NCBI RefSeq assembly: GCF_026340465.1
Contig: NZ_JAPEPC010000001.1
Span: forward strand, 4,264,001-4,328,000
DNA length: 64,000 bases
Direction: 5' to 3'
Origin: Streptomyces sp. NBC_01306
Lineage (GTDB): Bacteria; Actinomycetota; Actinomycetes; Streptomycetales; Streptomycetaceae
Shown here: positions 1 to 8,541 of the stretch, piece by piece
Numbering within the stretch: position 1 is the first letter of the stretch
Layout of the letters: each line of letters begins with the position of its first letter
Notes under the pieces: generated by a model
Seen by the model: only the letters and a program-made list of their open reading frames with translations
Database searches by the model: none
What the model was told of the DNA's origin: nothing
Made by a program: the position numbers and the translations under genes

Positions 1-713
1 CGTACGAGAGTGTGCGGGCGTGCGCCGAGGTGGTCGTGCCACGGACGGTTGCGATCGATGAGGCTCTGCGCGCCCGCGTGACCGGCCAGCTCGTCATCCT
101 CGGCGCCGGTCTGGACACGCGTGCATGGCGTCTGCCCGAACTCTCCCGGACAGATGTCTGGGAGGTCGACCATCCGGCCTCTCAGCAGGACAAGTGCGCC
201 CGCCTCGACGAGGCCGCGCGGGTGGCCGGGGGGCCGGAGGAAGAGGCCGGACTGCCGGCGCTCGCCCGGTCCGTGCGGTTCGCGCCGGTCGACTTCGCCG
301 TCGACGACCTCGGTGCGGTGCTGGACGCCGCCGGGCACGACCCCGCCGCGCCGACGACATGGCTGTGGGAGGGCGTCGTCCCGTACCTCACACGCGACGA
401 AGTGCGCGCCACGGTGGCCGCGTTCGCCGCCCGGACGGTCCCGGGAAGCACGCTCATCGTCAACTATCAGGCGCCGTCGGTGAAAGCGGCCGCAGGACGG
501 CTGCTGACACGCGTGCTCGGCAGTTCCATCATGGCGGCCGAGCCGTGGCGCTCGCTGTGGAAGCCGCAGACGATGGGCGCACTGCTCGCGGAGTACGGCC
601 TGCGGGTGGTGTCGGACGACACCCTCCTCGCCCTTACGCACACGCTCGCCGGCCCTTCGGGGGGACGGGCATCGCTGCGGTCGGGCCGGGTAGCGATCGC
701 TGAGAGCCACTGA
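1..713 (+). CDS. SAM-dependent methyltransferase, leucine carboxyl methyltransferase-like family (5' end outside window)
   Basis: The reading frame is open to the left edge (codons for YES precede a GTG at 12), so the N-terminus is missing. The motif GAGLDTRAWRL near the visible start is the SAM-binding glycine loop of the LCM/PPM1 family, which in actinomycetes forms a large group of class-I O-methyltransferases (TIGR00027-like). A later WLWEGVVPYLT segment matches the conserved 'EGV..YL' strand of the family. The natural substrate of these bacterial members is generally unknown. It reads toward a convergent thiolase gene, and a palindromic repeat lies between the two. Family assignment is secure, substrate is not. 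Confidence 0.85.
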   Translation, partial: YESVRACAEVVVPRTVAIDEALRARVTGQLVILGAGLDTRAWRLPELSRTDVWEVDHPASQQDKCARLDEAARVAGGPEEEAGLPALARSVRFAPVDFAVDDLGAVLDAAGHDPAAPTTWLWEGVVPYLTRDEVRATVAAFAARTVPGSTLIVNYQAPSVKAAAGRLLTRVLGSSIMAAEPWRSLWKPQTMGALLAEYGLRVVSDDTLLALTHTLAGPSGGRASLRSGRVAIAESH

Positions 714-728
714 CGCGAGGCAGGCCCC

Positions 729-902
729 AGGGCCTGTCGTCAAAGTGCCGCCTGCCGCGCGGCGTCTGGCACGCACGCTCGCGGTGTTGCCGAAATGCCC
801 TAGTAGCTCCGCTACGAGAACATTCCGGCGCCTTGCGAGCGCACGCACCAGACGCCGCGCGGCCGCCCTTCGGGCAACGACGGCACTTTGACGACAGGCC
901 CT
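729..902. repeat. MITE-like palindromic repeat between convergent genes
   Basis: The ends are a perfect 22-bp inverted repeat (729-750 and 881-902, beginning agggcctgtcgtcaaagtgc). A second perfect 16-bp inverted repeat lies inside (754-769 and 848-863, around gcggcgtctgg), so the RNA would fold into one long two-step hairpin. The right end abuts the stop codon of the minus-strand thiolase (901-903). Such palindromes are dispersed in Streptomyces genomes and can act as bidirectional terminators. No open frame or clear target duplication is visible. Confidence 0.7.
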
Positions 903-2091
903 ACCCCCGCCCCAGCACCACCGTCCCCGACGAGCAGAACCATCCGCCCGTCCCCGAAGCGACCGCCAGTTCCGGCAGTCGGCCGCCCGCCTTGTGCACC
1001 TGGCGGCCGTCGCCCGCCTCGCCGCGCAGCTGACGTACCGCCTCGACCAGCAGGAACAGACCGCGCATCCCGGGGTGGCAGGCGGAGAGTCCGCCGCCGT
1101 CGGTGTTGACGGGGAGTTCGCCGTCGCGCAGCAGCCGTCCCTTCTCCACGAACGCGCCGCCCTCGCCCTTCGCGCAGAACCCCAGATCCTCCAGCGTCAC
1201 CAGCGTCATATAGGTGAAGGCGTCGTAGATCTCGGCGAGGTCGATCTCCGCCGGGCTGACCCCCGCCCGCTCGAAGGCGAGCCGGCCGCTGACCGCCGCA
1301 GGGGAGACCGTGAAGTCGTCCCACTCCGACATCGTGGTGTGCGAGACGTGCTCTCCGGCGCCCAGCACCCACACGGGAGCCTTCGCGCAGTCCGGTACGT
1401 AATCCTCGGCCACCAGCAGCACCGCGCAGCCGCCGTCGCTGCGGATGCAGCAGTGCAGTTTGGTGAACGGGTCCGCGATCATCGGCCCGCCCAGCACCTC
1501 GTCCACGGTGACCGGATCGCGGTACAGGGCATCGGGGTTGCTCGCCGCGTTCGCCCGCGCCTGCACCGCCACCGAGGCGAGCTGCTCCAGTGTCGTGCCG
1601 TACTCGTGCATGTGGCGGCGGGCGGCCATCGCGTACTTGGCGATGAGCGAGTGGCCGTACGGGACCTCGAACTGGAGCGGTCCGCGTGCGCCGAAGGAGA
1701 GGTTCGACGTACGGCGCCGCGCCTTGATGTCGGCGCGGGCCGTGGAGCCGTACACCAGCAGTACGGCGTTGGCGTGGCCCGCCGCGATGGCGTCGGCGGC
1801 GTGGGCGGCCATGACCTCCCAGGTGGAGCCGCCGACGGAGGTGGAGTCCACCCAGGTGGGTTTCAGGCCCAGGTACTCGGCGACCTCGACCGGGGCCAGG
1901 GTGCCGAGGCCCGCCGATCCGAAGCCGTCGATCACCTCGCGGCCGAGGCCCGAGTCCGCCAGCGCGCGGCGCGCGGCCTGGGCGTGCAGGGCGTACGGGG
2001 TGGCGTCGTCGACCTTGCCGCAGTCCGACAGGGCGACACCGGCGACGGCGACCCGCCGCCGCGGCCGGGCAGATATGACAGAGGATGACAT
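901..2091 (-). CDS. Thiolase-superfamily lipid-transfer protein (Ltp/SCP2-thiolase type)
   Basis: The 396-residue protein resembles the non-decarboxylating thiolase fold of actinobacterial 'lipid transfer' proteins (Ltp2/Ltp3, SCP-x thiolase). These act on acyl-CoA thioesters in steroid and branched side-chain catabolism, often as aldolases with a DUF35 partner. Visible family hallmarks are STSVGGSTWEVMAAHAAD around the usual nucleophile region, RRHMHEYGTT, the AEIYDAFTYM segment and the late GGGLSACHPGMRG glycine-histidine loop. No DUF35 gene is adjacent; the only complete one is at 17.5 kb. The ATG at 2091 has no clear ribosome site and lies 2 bases from an operator, so the transcript may be leaderless. 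Substrate unknown. Confidence 0.88.
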   Translation of the reverse strand: MSSSVISARPRRRVAVAGVALSDCGKVDDATPYALHAQAARRALADSGLGREVIDGFGSAGLGTLAPVEVAEYLGLKPTWVDSTSVGGSTWEVMAAHAADAIAAGHANAVLLVYGSTARADIKARRRTSNLSFGARGPLQFEVPYGHSLIAKYAMAARRHMHEYGTTLEQLASVAVQARANAASNPDALYRDPVTVDEVLGGPMIADPFTKLHCCIRSDGGCAVLLVAEDYVPDCAKAPVWVLGAGEHVSHTTMSEWDDFTVSPAAVSGRLAFERAGVSPAEIDLAEIYDAFTYMTLVTLEDLGFCAKGEGGAFVEKGRLLRDGELPVNTDGGGLSACHPGMRGLFLLVEAVRQLRGEAGDGRQVHKAGGRLPELAVASGTGGWFCSSGTVVLGRG

Positions 2092-2093
2092 GA

Positions 2094-2112
2094 ATCTGAC
2101 GGTACATCAGAT
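2094..2112. promoter_or_regulatory. Putative TetR operator, site 1
   Basis: ATCTGACGGTACATCAGAT: the palindrome ATCTGA-N7-TCAGAT, next to the start codon of the minus-strand thiolase and in the divergent promoter region shared with the acyl-CoA dehydrogenase. It belongs to the seven-member CTGAC-N5-GTCAG set found in this window. Confidence 0.7.
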
Positions 2113-2179
2113 CGGTTGCATGGCAATGGCGTCGCACGTCTCCCGTACCGGCTCTGTGCATCTGGATCTGCGCGCTCTA

Positions 2180-2198
2180 CTATGACGCGCCGTCAGAT
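2180..2198. promoter_or_regulatory. Putative TetR operator, site 2
   Basis: CTATGACGCGCCGTCAGAT: a weaker left arm but an intact right arm of the shared motif, 18 bases before the ATG of the acyl-CoA dehydrogenase and just before its ribosome site ggagagg (2201-2207). Confidence 0.6.
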
Positions 2199-2216
2199 CA
2201 GGAGAGGGGCCCGCCC

Positions 2217-3392
2217 ATGGATGCCGCCTTCACAGCGGAGCAGGACGAGATCCGCCGTACCCTGCGCGAACTGCTGACCAAACGCTGCGGCCCGGACGGG
2301 GTCAGGGCCGCAGCGGCCACCCCGGCCGGGTACGACCACGAGCTCTGGCGCACCCTCGCCGGACAGCTCGGGCTGCCCGGCCTCGCGATCCCCGCGGAGT
2401 ACGGGGGTGTGGGGTGCGGCCCCGCCGAGCTGGTGCTCGCCTGCGAGGAGACGGGGCGGGCGCTGCTGCCGTCCCCGCTGTTCGCGACGGCGGCGCTCGC
2501 CGCGCCGCTGATCACCGCACTCGGCACGGAGGCTCAGCGCGCGGAGCTGCTCCCGGGCATCGCCCGCGGCGAGCTGACCGCCACGCTGGCGGCGCCGCTG
2601 GGGCCCGCGCTCGGGCTGCTCGGTGACAACGCGGGCGACTGGGCGGGCGGCGGCCGGGCCGGTGGTGTCCAGGCGCGGCCCACCGACGAGGGATGGCGGC
2701 TGTACGGGCAGGCCGACCAGGTGCTCGACGGCCACAGCGCCGGGGTGCTGCTGGTCGCCGCGCACACCGGGGGGTTCGCCCGGAGCCGCACGCTGCTCTT
2801 TCTCGTACGGGCCGACGCCGCCGGGATGTCCCGGGTGCGGCAGACCGCGCTGGACGCGACCCGGCCGCAGGCCCGTATCGAACTGCGCGACACCGCGGCG
2901 GAGTTGCTCGGCGACAGTGCTGAAGAGGGGACTGACGTGCCGGGGGCGCTGGCCCGTACCGGGTGCGCGGCGGCTGCCGTGCTGGCCGCCGAGGCGGTCG
3001 GCGCGGCGGACCGGGCGCTGGAGCGGACGGTCGAACATGTGCGGCAGCGCGAACAGTTCGGGCGCCCCATCGGCTCGTTCCAGGCCGTGAAGCACCGCCT
3101 CGCCGAGCTCTATGTGCAGGTGCAGGCGGCCAGGTCGGCGGCGTACTACGCGGCCTGGGACCCGGCTGCGGGCGGGCTCGCGCTGGCGCAGGGCCTGGAG
3201 GCGCTGCGCAGCGCCGCGTCCGAGGCGGTCCAGCTGCACGGCGGGATCGGCTTCACCTGGGAGCACGACATCCAGCTGTACTTCAAGCGGGCGTCGTCGG
3301 ACGAGCTGCTGTTCGGGCCGGTGCACGGGCTGCGCGCGCACGCGGCGGAGCGCGCGGGGCTCTTCACCGGGCGAGCGGCGGTCGCGGTCTGA
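2217..3392 (+). CDS. Acyl-CoA dehydrogenase
   Basis: The 391-residue FAD flavoprotein would introduce an alpha,beta double bond into an acyl-CoA, passing electrons to ETF. Visible: the N-terminal helical domain with LGLPGLAIPAEYGGVG (about residues 45-65), the family signature REQFGRPIGSFQAVKHRLAE (about 280-300) and the late QLHGGIGFTWEHD motif (about 338-350). The last is typical of ChsE/FadE steroid side-chain dehydrogenases, which often work as heteromers. The middle domain is degenerate, as in the non-catalytic partner subunits of such heteromers, yet no second dehydrogenase gene is adjacent. The ATG has ribosome site ggagagg and an operator just upstream. It overlaps the next gene by one base (TGATG), so the two are translationally coupled. 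Confidence 0.92.
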   Translation: MDAAFTAEQDEIRRTLRELLTKRCGPDGVRAAAATPAGYDHELWRTLAGQLGLPGLAIPAEYGGVGCGPAELVLACEETGRALLPSPLFATAALAAPLITALGTEAQRAELLPGIARGELTATLAAPLGPALGLLGDNAGDWAGGGRAGGVQARPTDEGWRLYGQADQVLDGHSAGVLLVAAHTGGFARSRTLLFLVRADAAGMSRVRQTALDATRPQARIELRDTAAELLGDSAEEGTDVPGALARTGCAAAAVLAAEAVGAADRALERTVEHVRQREQFGRPIGSFQAVKHRLAELYVQVQAARSAAYYAAWDPAAGGLALAQGLEALRSAASEAVQLHGGIGFTWEHDIQLYFKRASSDELLFGPVHGLRAHAAERAGLFTGRAAVAV

Positions 3393-3928
3393 TGGTGCCC
3401 GGAACACGACTGGTGCAGAGGGTGTCGTCCACCCGTACGTTCGCCAGGATCGCGCCGCACGTCATACCGGCGATGGACCGTACGGTCCACCGGCTGACCC
3501 GGGGGAGGGTGCTGCTCAGCGCGCAGATGCTGCCCGGGGTGATCCTCACGGCGAAGGGCGCGAGAAGCGGTCTGCCGCGCGTTACGCCATTGGCGTGTAT
3601 GCCGGAGATGACGGAGGGGGCGCGGCCGGACGGTGAAGGGGGGCGGGGGCCCGTTGGCGGCGGGTCCGGGCCGTGGCCGCGCAGCTGGATCCTCGTCGGG
3701 TCGAACTTCGGGCGGCCGGGCCATCCCGCGTGGACGGCCAACCTGCTGGCGCACCCGGACGTCGAGGTGAACTGGAAGGGCCAGGACATCCAGGTCAGGG
3801 CGCGGCTCCTGGAGGGAGCGGAGCGGGCGGGTGTGTGGGCCACGGCGCTGGGGTTCTGGCCGCCGTACGCCGCGTACCAGGCGAGGGTGGACCGGGAGAT
3901 CCGGCTGTTCCGCCTGGAGCGCCGCTGA
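3392..3928 (+). CDS. Deazaflavin (F420)-dependent nitroreductase-family oxidoreductase
   Basis: The 178-residue protein belongs to the DDN/FDOR-A split beta-barrel family, which uses reduced F420 to reduce quinones, enones or xenobiotics. Family landmarks are GVILTAKGARSGLPRVTPL (cofactor-binding strand pair), WILVGSNFGRPGHPAWTANL and the HPDVEVNWKG strand. An insertion of about 20 Gly-rich residues (ARPDGEGGRGPVGGGSG) separates the first two, longer than usual for the family. The ATG overlaps the dehydrogenase stop, so it is the second gene of that operon. Members of this family occur in sterol-degrading operons, and fbiC for F420 synthesis lies at 42 kb. Confidence 0.88.
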   Translation: MVPGTRLVQRVSSTRTFARIAPHVIPAMDRTVHRLTRGRVLLSAQMLPGVILTAKGARSGLPRVTPLACMPEMTEGARPDGEGGRGPVGGGSGPWPRSWILVGSNFGRPGHPAWTANLLAHPDVEVNWKGQDIQVRARLLEGAERAGVWATALGFWPPYAAYQARVDREIRLFRLERR

Positions 3929-4100
3929 CGCGCGCACCGGGCCGGACGGGCCGGGCTGGGCTGAACCGGGCTGGGCTGCGCCGGCAGGCGTGTGCCGTGC
4001 GGGGGCCGTGCCGGTCGTGCGTGCTGTGGGTGCCGTTGCGGGGGCCGTGCTCGTGCGTGCTGTGCGCCGTGCTCCGCGATCCGCGCTGCGGGTACGCGGA

Positions 4101-4126
4101 CGGCGGACCACCTCGGTGGTCCGCCG
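4101..4126. terminator. Bidirectional hairpin terminator
   Basis: Perfect 12-bp arms (cggcggaccacc / ggtggtccgccg) almost back to back between the convergent oxidoreductase and TetR genes. No T tract follows, as is normal for Streptomyces terminators. The stretch from 3929 to 4100 is otherwise GC-rich low-complexity sequence built on gggctgggctg. Confidence 0.7.
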
Positions 4127-4165
4127 TCTGCGCGACAGGACGAAGGACGTGGTGGCGCCCCGCGG

Positions 4166-4813
4166 TTACTTTGTCGGCTTCTTGCCCGTGATGCCCATGT
4201 GGACCAAAAGGGCGAGGTTCGGCCGGAGTTCGGCCTGTTTGACGCCCCAGGTCTGGAAGCCCTTCTGGTGCGCGGCCACCGCGGCCAGCATGGCGACCAG
4301 AGAGCCGGCCATCGCCGCAGGGCTGACGTCCTTGTCGACCCTGCCCTTCGCCTGTAGCTCCTTGACCGAATCGGTCAGGGAGTTGGTGACGGAGGTGAGG
4401 ATCTTCATGCGGATCTTGTAGAACCGCTTGTCGCCCTCCGCGGCGCCGAGGTCGACGACGCGGAGAATCGCGTCGTGCCTGCGCCAGAAGTCGAGGAATC
4501 CCTCGACGAGTTCTTCGGCCGTCTGCCAGCCGGCCTTTCCGGTCCAGGGGCGTGCGGAGACCAACTCGGTGAGCCCCGCACCCTCCTTGGCCATTTCCTC
4601 GGCGATTTCGAGGACCGCGCCCTCGACGTCCGGGAAGTACTGGTAGAAGGTCGCGGGCGAAGTCCCGGCCTTCCGGGCCACGTCGATGACCTTGACGTCC
4701 CGGTACGGCGAGGAGCTGAGCATCTCGCTGAGGCAGTCGAGCAGCTTCTGCCGCGTCGCCTGGCCTCGTCGACCGGCCACGCGGCCGTCGACGGTGCGCA
4801 CTTGTCCTGTCAT
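4166..4813 (-). CDS. TetR-family transcriptional regulator
   Basis: The 215-residue repressor-type protein has an N-terminal helix-turn-helix (about residues 15-65; AGTSPATFYQYFPDVEG is the recognition helix region) followed by an all-helical ligand domain. The latter contains WRRHDAILRVVDLGAAEGD and KGFQTWG, as in regulators of acyl-CoA catabolism. A diverged copy of the CTGAC-N5-GTCAG palindrome overlaps its own start codon (4805-4823). Better copies lie upstream of the catabolic operons on both sides, so it is the natural candidate for the factor that reads all of them. A CoA thioester ligand is likely by analogy with KstR/KstR2 but cannot be seen. Confidence 0.9.
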   Translation of the reverse strand: MTGQVRTVDGRVAGRRGQATRQKLLDCLSEMLSSSPYRDVKVIDVARKAGTSPATFYQYFPDVEGAVLEIAEEMAKEGAGLTELVSARPWTGKAGWQTAEELVEGFLDFWRRHDAILRVVDLGAAEGDKRFYKIRMKILTSVTNSLTDSVKELQAKGRVDKDVSPAAMAGSLVAMLAAVAAHQKGFQTWGVKQAELRPNLALLVHMGITGKKPTK

Positions 4814-4823
4814 GCCGTCAGCT
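4805..4823. promoter_or_regulatory. Putative autoregulatory operator, site 3
   Basis: TCCTGTCATGCCGTCAGCT covers the start codon of the TetR gene. It differs from the core CTGAC-N5-GTCAG by one base (CTGTC in the left arm). Binding here would block transcription or initiation of the regulator itself. Confidence 0.5.
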
Positions 4824-5309
4824 TACCGAGGGGTGATCGGAGCGCGATTCGGCCGACTGCAAATGGGGTCCGGGCTGGTAATGGAGCGGCTCGCCGGGCG
4901 CGGAAGAGCGACGAAGAGTGAGGAGGTGCTGGAGGGCGGGATTGATATTGTTATCAACAGGCTGTGGATAACTTCCGTGGACAACTCGTCCAAACAACTT
5001 TCGGCTGTGATGGGCGCCACATCCGGCCGCGTCTCACCGTACAAGAGCGGCCGTTCCGGCCCGCGCGGCCCGCAGGCCCCGCGCGGGCACCGGGTCCGGC
5101 CCCTGTGCGGGCCGCGTATCAGGCCCCGCATGGGCGCCATGTCCGGATCGCGGTGAGACACCCCGATCCGCCCCCGGGTTCGCAACGAGCACGCCAGCCA
5201 GGAAGAATCGGGGTGCGCACCGCCGGGTGGTGCCCAGTGGTGAGACGCTGAACTCAGCTGTATTTCGCGGACCCCCTTCCCCGGGGCCCGACGGGGAGGT
5301 GGCAGGCGC
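4824..5309. other. Intergenic region with a cluster of DnaA-box-like 9-mers
   Basis: No gene is visible in this 486-base divergent region. At 4951-4984 it holds three DnaA-box-like nonamers: TTATCAACA (4951-4959), a perfect TTATCCACA on the minus strand (4963-4971) and TTGTCCACG on the minus strand (4976-4984). They sit in unusually AT-rich sequence (attgatattgttatcaac). The ribosome site ggggagg (5293-5299) of the kinase is at the right end. Confidence 0.5.
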
Positions 5310-7715
5310 GTGGTGGAGCAGCTGACGCAGCACGATCCGAGGCGGATCGGCCCGTTCGAGGTGCTCGGGCGGCTCGGGGCCGGCGGTATGGGGCTTGTCT
5401 ATCTGGCGCGTTCGGCCTCGGGCCGGCGCGTGGCGATCAAGACCGTACGGACCGAACTCGCCGAGGACCAGCTGTTCCGTGTCCGCTTCTCCCGTGAGGT
5501 GGAGGCCGCCCGGGCCGTCAGCGGCTTCTACACCGCCGCCGTGGTCGACGCCGACGCCCGCGCCGCCGTGCCGTGGCTGGCCACCGCGTACGTTCCCGCG
5601 CCCTCTCTCGAAGAAATAGTGAATGAGTGCGGGCCGATGCCGGCCCAGGCGGTGCGCTGGCTGGCCGCCGGTATCGCCGAGGCCCTCCAGTCGATCCACG
5701 GTGCCGGTCTGGTCCACCGGGACCTCAAGCCGTCCAATGTGCTGGTGGTGGAGGACGGGCCGCGCGTCATCGACTTCGGTATCGCGTCCGGGGTCTCCAA
5801 CACCCGGCTGACCATGACGAACGTCGCCGTGGGCACCCCCGCGTACATGTCACCCGAACAGGCCAAGGACTCGCGCAATGTGAAGGGCGCGAGCGATGTG
5901 TTCTCGCTCGGGTCGACGCTGGTCTTCGCGGCGACCGGCCATCCGCCGTTCCACGGGGCGAACCCGGTCGAGACGGTGTTCATGCTGCTGCGCGAGGGCC
6001 CCAACCTGACGGGCCTGCCCGATGAACTGCGGCCGCTGATCGACGCGTGTATGCAGCAGGAGTTCACCCAGCGGCCCAGCCCGGAGGACCTCCAGGCGCA
6101 GCTGGCACCGCACCTCTTCGCGTCGGGCGGCGACGACAGCGGCACCGCGTCCGCCTGGCTGCCGGCCAGGGCCACCGCGATGATCGAGACCCGGCGCGGC
6201 GGCCGCCCGCCCGCGGTGCCGAGGCCCGCGAACCCCTCGCCGCCGCCGAGACCGGCCTATGAACCGCCGCAGCCGCCGCCCCAGCAGCCCCGGGCCCAGC
6301 CGCAGCCCCTCCACCAGCAGCCGCAGCAGGCCCCGGCGCAGCAGAGCCAGGCTCAGCCGCATCCCCAGCCGCAGGCGCAGTCCGGGTGGCGGGACGGTGC
6401 CGTGCGGCTGCCCGGCGCCCAGGTGCCGATCGGCCCCGGGCCGCGGGTCGCGGAGGCTCGCGCCCACGCCGCCGCTCCCGCCGGGCCCGCGACGGGCTGG
6501 GTACGCGCCCCGGGGGGCCGGCAAGCGGCGGAGGCGGCGCCCCCGGTGGCCGCGCCGCCCGCTCCCCGGGCCCCCGATGAGGCCGTCCGCTGGCGCCCCT
6601 GGCGTTTCCGTATGTCGAACGACGTCTGGGGGACCCCGGCTGTCGACGGCGATCTGCTGTACGTCACCTCGTTCGAGGTGCACGCGCTCGATGTGGGCAG
6701 CGGGCGGCGCCAGTTCAAGACCAAGGACGTGGCGTGGGCGATGGCCGTCTCGGGCGGCCGGATCCACGCGTCCGACGGGCCGACGCTGTACGCGCTGGAC
6801 GGCACCGACGGCACCGACCGGTGGCGGCTGTCCACCGAGGCGTGGGTCTACTCGCTGCAAGCCGAGCGCGGCACGGTCGTCACGGGCACGCGGGGCGGCG
6901 GCGTCCAGGCGTGGGAGGCGTCCAACGGCGAGAAGCTGTGGGAGCTGAGCGGGGCCCAGACGGATTTCGAGACGCCGGAGTCCGGGCCCGCGATCCACGG
7001 GGACACCGTGTACGTCTGGAAGGACGCCCGCCTCTTCGCGCTCGATCCCCGGACCGGCGCCGAGCGCTGGTCGTACCCGGTGGGCGACGCGGCCGCGTGC
7101 GGGGGAGTGCCCGTCCGGGTGACATCGGCCGACGACGGCCGTGTGTACATCGCGGCCGGGACCCGCGTCCTGTCCATCGACCGCACGACCGGCCTGGTCC
7201 ACTGGCACTTCGAGGCTCCCGCGGTCTTCCTGTCGGCCCCGGCCTTCGCCCCCGGTCCCGCGGTGGCCGGAGGGGGTGTCTACCTCGCCGACTACCTCGG
7301 CACGGTGTACGCCATCGACTCCACGACCGGTAAGGACCGCTGGCGCATCGCCACCGAGTCCCGGCAGTCCCTCCACCCGCTCCTTGTCGCACAGGGCAAC
7401 ATCCATGTGGGCAGCGGGAGCGCGCTCTACACGCTGGACGCGGTGACGGGCACCCCCAAGTGGCGCTTCGCGGCGGCCGGCGAGGTGGTCGGGGCGCCGG
7501 TGGTGGCGGACGGCAGAATCCACTTCGGCTCGGCGGACCACTGCCTCTACACGCTGGACGCGGTCGGCGGCCAGCTCCGCTGGAAGCTGGCCACGGGCGG
7601 CGAGATCACCGGATCCCCGGTGGTCCGCGGTGGAGTCGTCTACGCATGCAGCAAGGACCGCTGCGTGTACGCCCTGGACGCCATCAAGGGCACAGGCACG
7701 GGCCGGGCAGGCTGA
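5310..7715 (+). CDS. afsK: AfsK-like serine/threonine protein kinase with PQQ beta-propeller
   Basis: The 801-residue protein matches AfsK of S. coelicolor in length and order. It starts with a Hanks-type kinase domain (about 13-270; glycine loop LGAGGMGLVYLAR, VAIK lysine, HRDLKPSNVLV catalytic loop, IDFGIA). A Pro/Gln-rich linker follows (about 285-415), then a C-terminal PQQ-type propeller of seven or so repeats (about 425-800, with recurrent 'vyv..ldg.lyalDa.tG...W'). AfsK is a membrane-associated kinase that phosphorylates AfsR and so switches antibiotic production; it lacks an obvious transmembrane segment here too. The GTG start has ribosome site ggggagg. The AfsR and AfsS partners lie at 21-24.6 kb, separated by catabolic genes and the island. 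Confidence 0.88.
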   Translation: MVEQLTQHDPRRIGPFEVLGRLGAGGMGLVYLARSASGRRVAIKTVRTELAEDQLFRVRFSREVEAARAVSGFYTAAVVDADARAAVPWLATAYVPAPSLEEIVNECGPMPAQAVRWLAAGIAEALQSIHGAGLVHRDLKPSNVLVVEDGPRVIDFGIASGVSNTRLTMTNVAVGTPAYMSPEQAKDSRNVKGASDVFSLGSTLVFAATGHPPFHGANPVETVFMLLREGPNLTGLPDELRPLIDACMQQEFTQRPSPEDLQAQLAPHLFASGGDDSGTASAWLPARATAMIETRRGGRPPAVPRPANPSPPPRPAYEPPQPPPQQPRAQPQPLHQQPQQAPAQQSQAQPHPQPQAQSGWRDGAVRLPGAQVPIGPGPRVAEARAHAAAPAGPATGWVRAPGGRQAAEAAPPVAAPPAPRAPDEAVRWRPWRFRMSNDVWGTPAVDGDLLYVTSFEVHALDVGSGRRQFKTKDVAWAMAVSGGRIHASDGPTLYALDGTDGTDRWRLSTEAWVYSLQAERGTVVTGTRGGGVQAWEASNGEKLWELSGAQTDFETPESGPAIHGDTVYVWKDARLFALDPRTGAERWSYPVGDAAACGGVPVRVTSADDGRVYIAAGTRVLSIDRTTGLVHWHFEAPAVFLSAPAFAPGPAVAGGGVYLADYLGTVYAIDSTTGKDRWRIATESRQSLHPLLVAQGNIHVGSGSALYTLDAVTGTPKWRFAAAGEVVGAPVVADGRIHFGSADHCLYTLDAVGGQLRWKLATGGEITGSPVVRGGVVYACSKDRCVYALDAIKGTGTGRAG

Positions 7716-7730
7716 GCCCCCGAGAGGCGG

Positions 7731-8435
7731 TCACTCACCAGAAGGCCGGGCCCGCGTGGCCCCGCCCCGCTCCCCCGGCTCCTCGGGAGCTGTCAGCTCC
7801 GCGGGCAGATCAGCCGTACTGAAGGACAACGTGTCGTGCTCGGCCCCCGGCTCGTACGGCTGGTCGATCGGCGGCCCGTACGAACCCGGGGCAGGGTGCT
7901 CGTACGCCGGCGCGGCCGCATGTGCTCCCGTACCCCACGCCTCGGGTGCATATCCGGGCCCGGGAGGCCCCGGCACCGGCTCGGCCTGAGGCACGGACGC
8001 AGGCGCAACCGGCCGCCTCCGCCGCCCCCACATCAGCCCCGCCCCCAGCAGCATCAGCACCCCGCCGATCAGCGCGTACCCGACACCGGGCCCCAGCCCC
8101 GTGCCGTCGGAGCCGATCGTCAGGCTGTGTTCCGCCATGCCGACGCGGACCATCCACAGCACGGTGAAGCCGATGGTGATCAGGCCCGCCAGCGTCACCA
8201 GCAGGCGTGAGCGCAGCAGAATGCCGATCAGGGTGATGAGGGCCGCGAAGGCCAGCGGGATCAGGACGGATCCGCCCGCGTCGCCCGGCTTGGTCGCCGT
8301 GATGCCGTTGAACAGGTCCTGGATGCGGTACTCGCTGCCGTGGCGGCCGTCGTACCAGTTACGGAAGGGGCTGTATACGGCGGCCGCCGCTCCGACGAGA
8401 GCGACGAGGGAGCCAAGGACATTGCGGATAATCAT
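7731..8435 (-). CDS. Predicted membrane protein with Pro-rich cytoplasmic tail
   Basis: The function of this 234-residue protein is not recognised. Four hydrophobic segments are visible (about residues 5-22, 58-78, 82-102 and 118-138). An Arg-rich stop-transfer (WGRRRRP) and a Pro/Gly/Ala/Glu-rich tail of about 95 residues follow. The segment after the first helix (YSPFRNWYDGRHGSEYRIQD) would be extracytoplasmic. It converges on the kinase gene with only 15 bases between stops. A gene of this type lies beside afsK in related streptomycetes as far as can be recalled, so it may belong to that locus; that is inference. Confidence 0.75.
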   Translation of the reverse strand: MIIRNVLGSLVALVGAAAAVYSPFRNWYDGRHGSEYRIQDLFNGITATKPGDAGGSVLIPLAFAALITLIGILLRSRLLVTLAGLITIGFTVLWMVRVGMAEHSLTIGSDGTGLGPGVGYALIGGVLMLLGAGLMWGRRRRPVAPASVPQAEPVPGPPGPGYAPEAWGTGAHAAAPAYEHPAPGSYGPPIDQPYEPGAEHDTLSFSTADLPAELTAPEEPGERGGATRARPSGE

Positions 8436-8541
8436 CGGTTCCTCCGACGGATCTCGCCTTCGACGCTACGCCGGGGCCCAGGCACCTGCCACCACAGCGC
8501 CGTGCCTGCTGTTACCGTGTCCGCCGAATGGGGGAGATGAC

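Noticed and set aside
2193..3407. Long open frames opposite the acyl-CoA dehydrogenase, kinase, rph, fbiC and other genes
   Set aside because: They are antisense shadows caused by high GC codon use; they lack ribosome sites and family motifs.
4951..4984. Chromosomal replication origin
   Set aside because: Only three boxes, and no dnaA, dnaN, recF or rnpA nearby; the gyrB at 51 kb stands alone.
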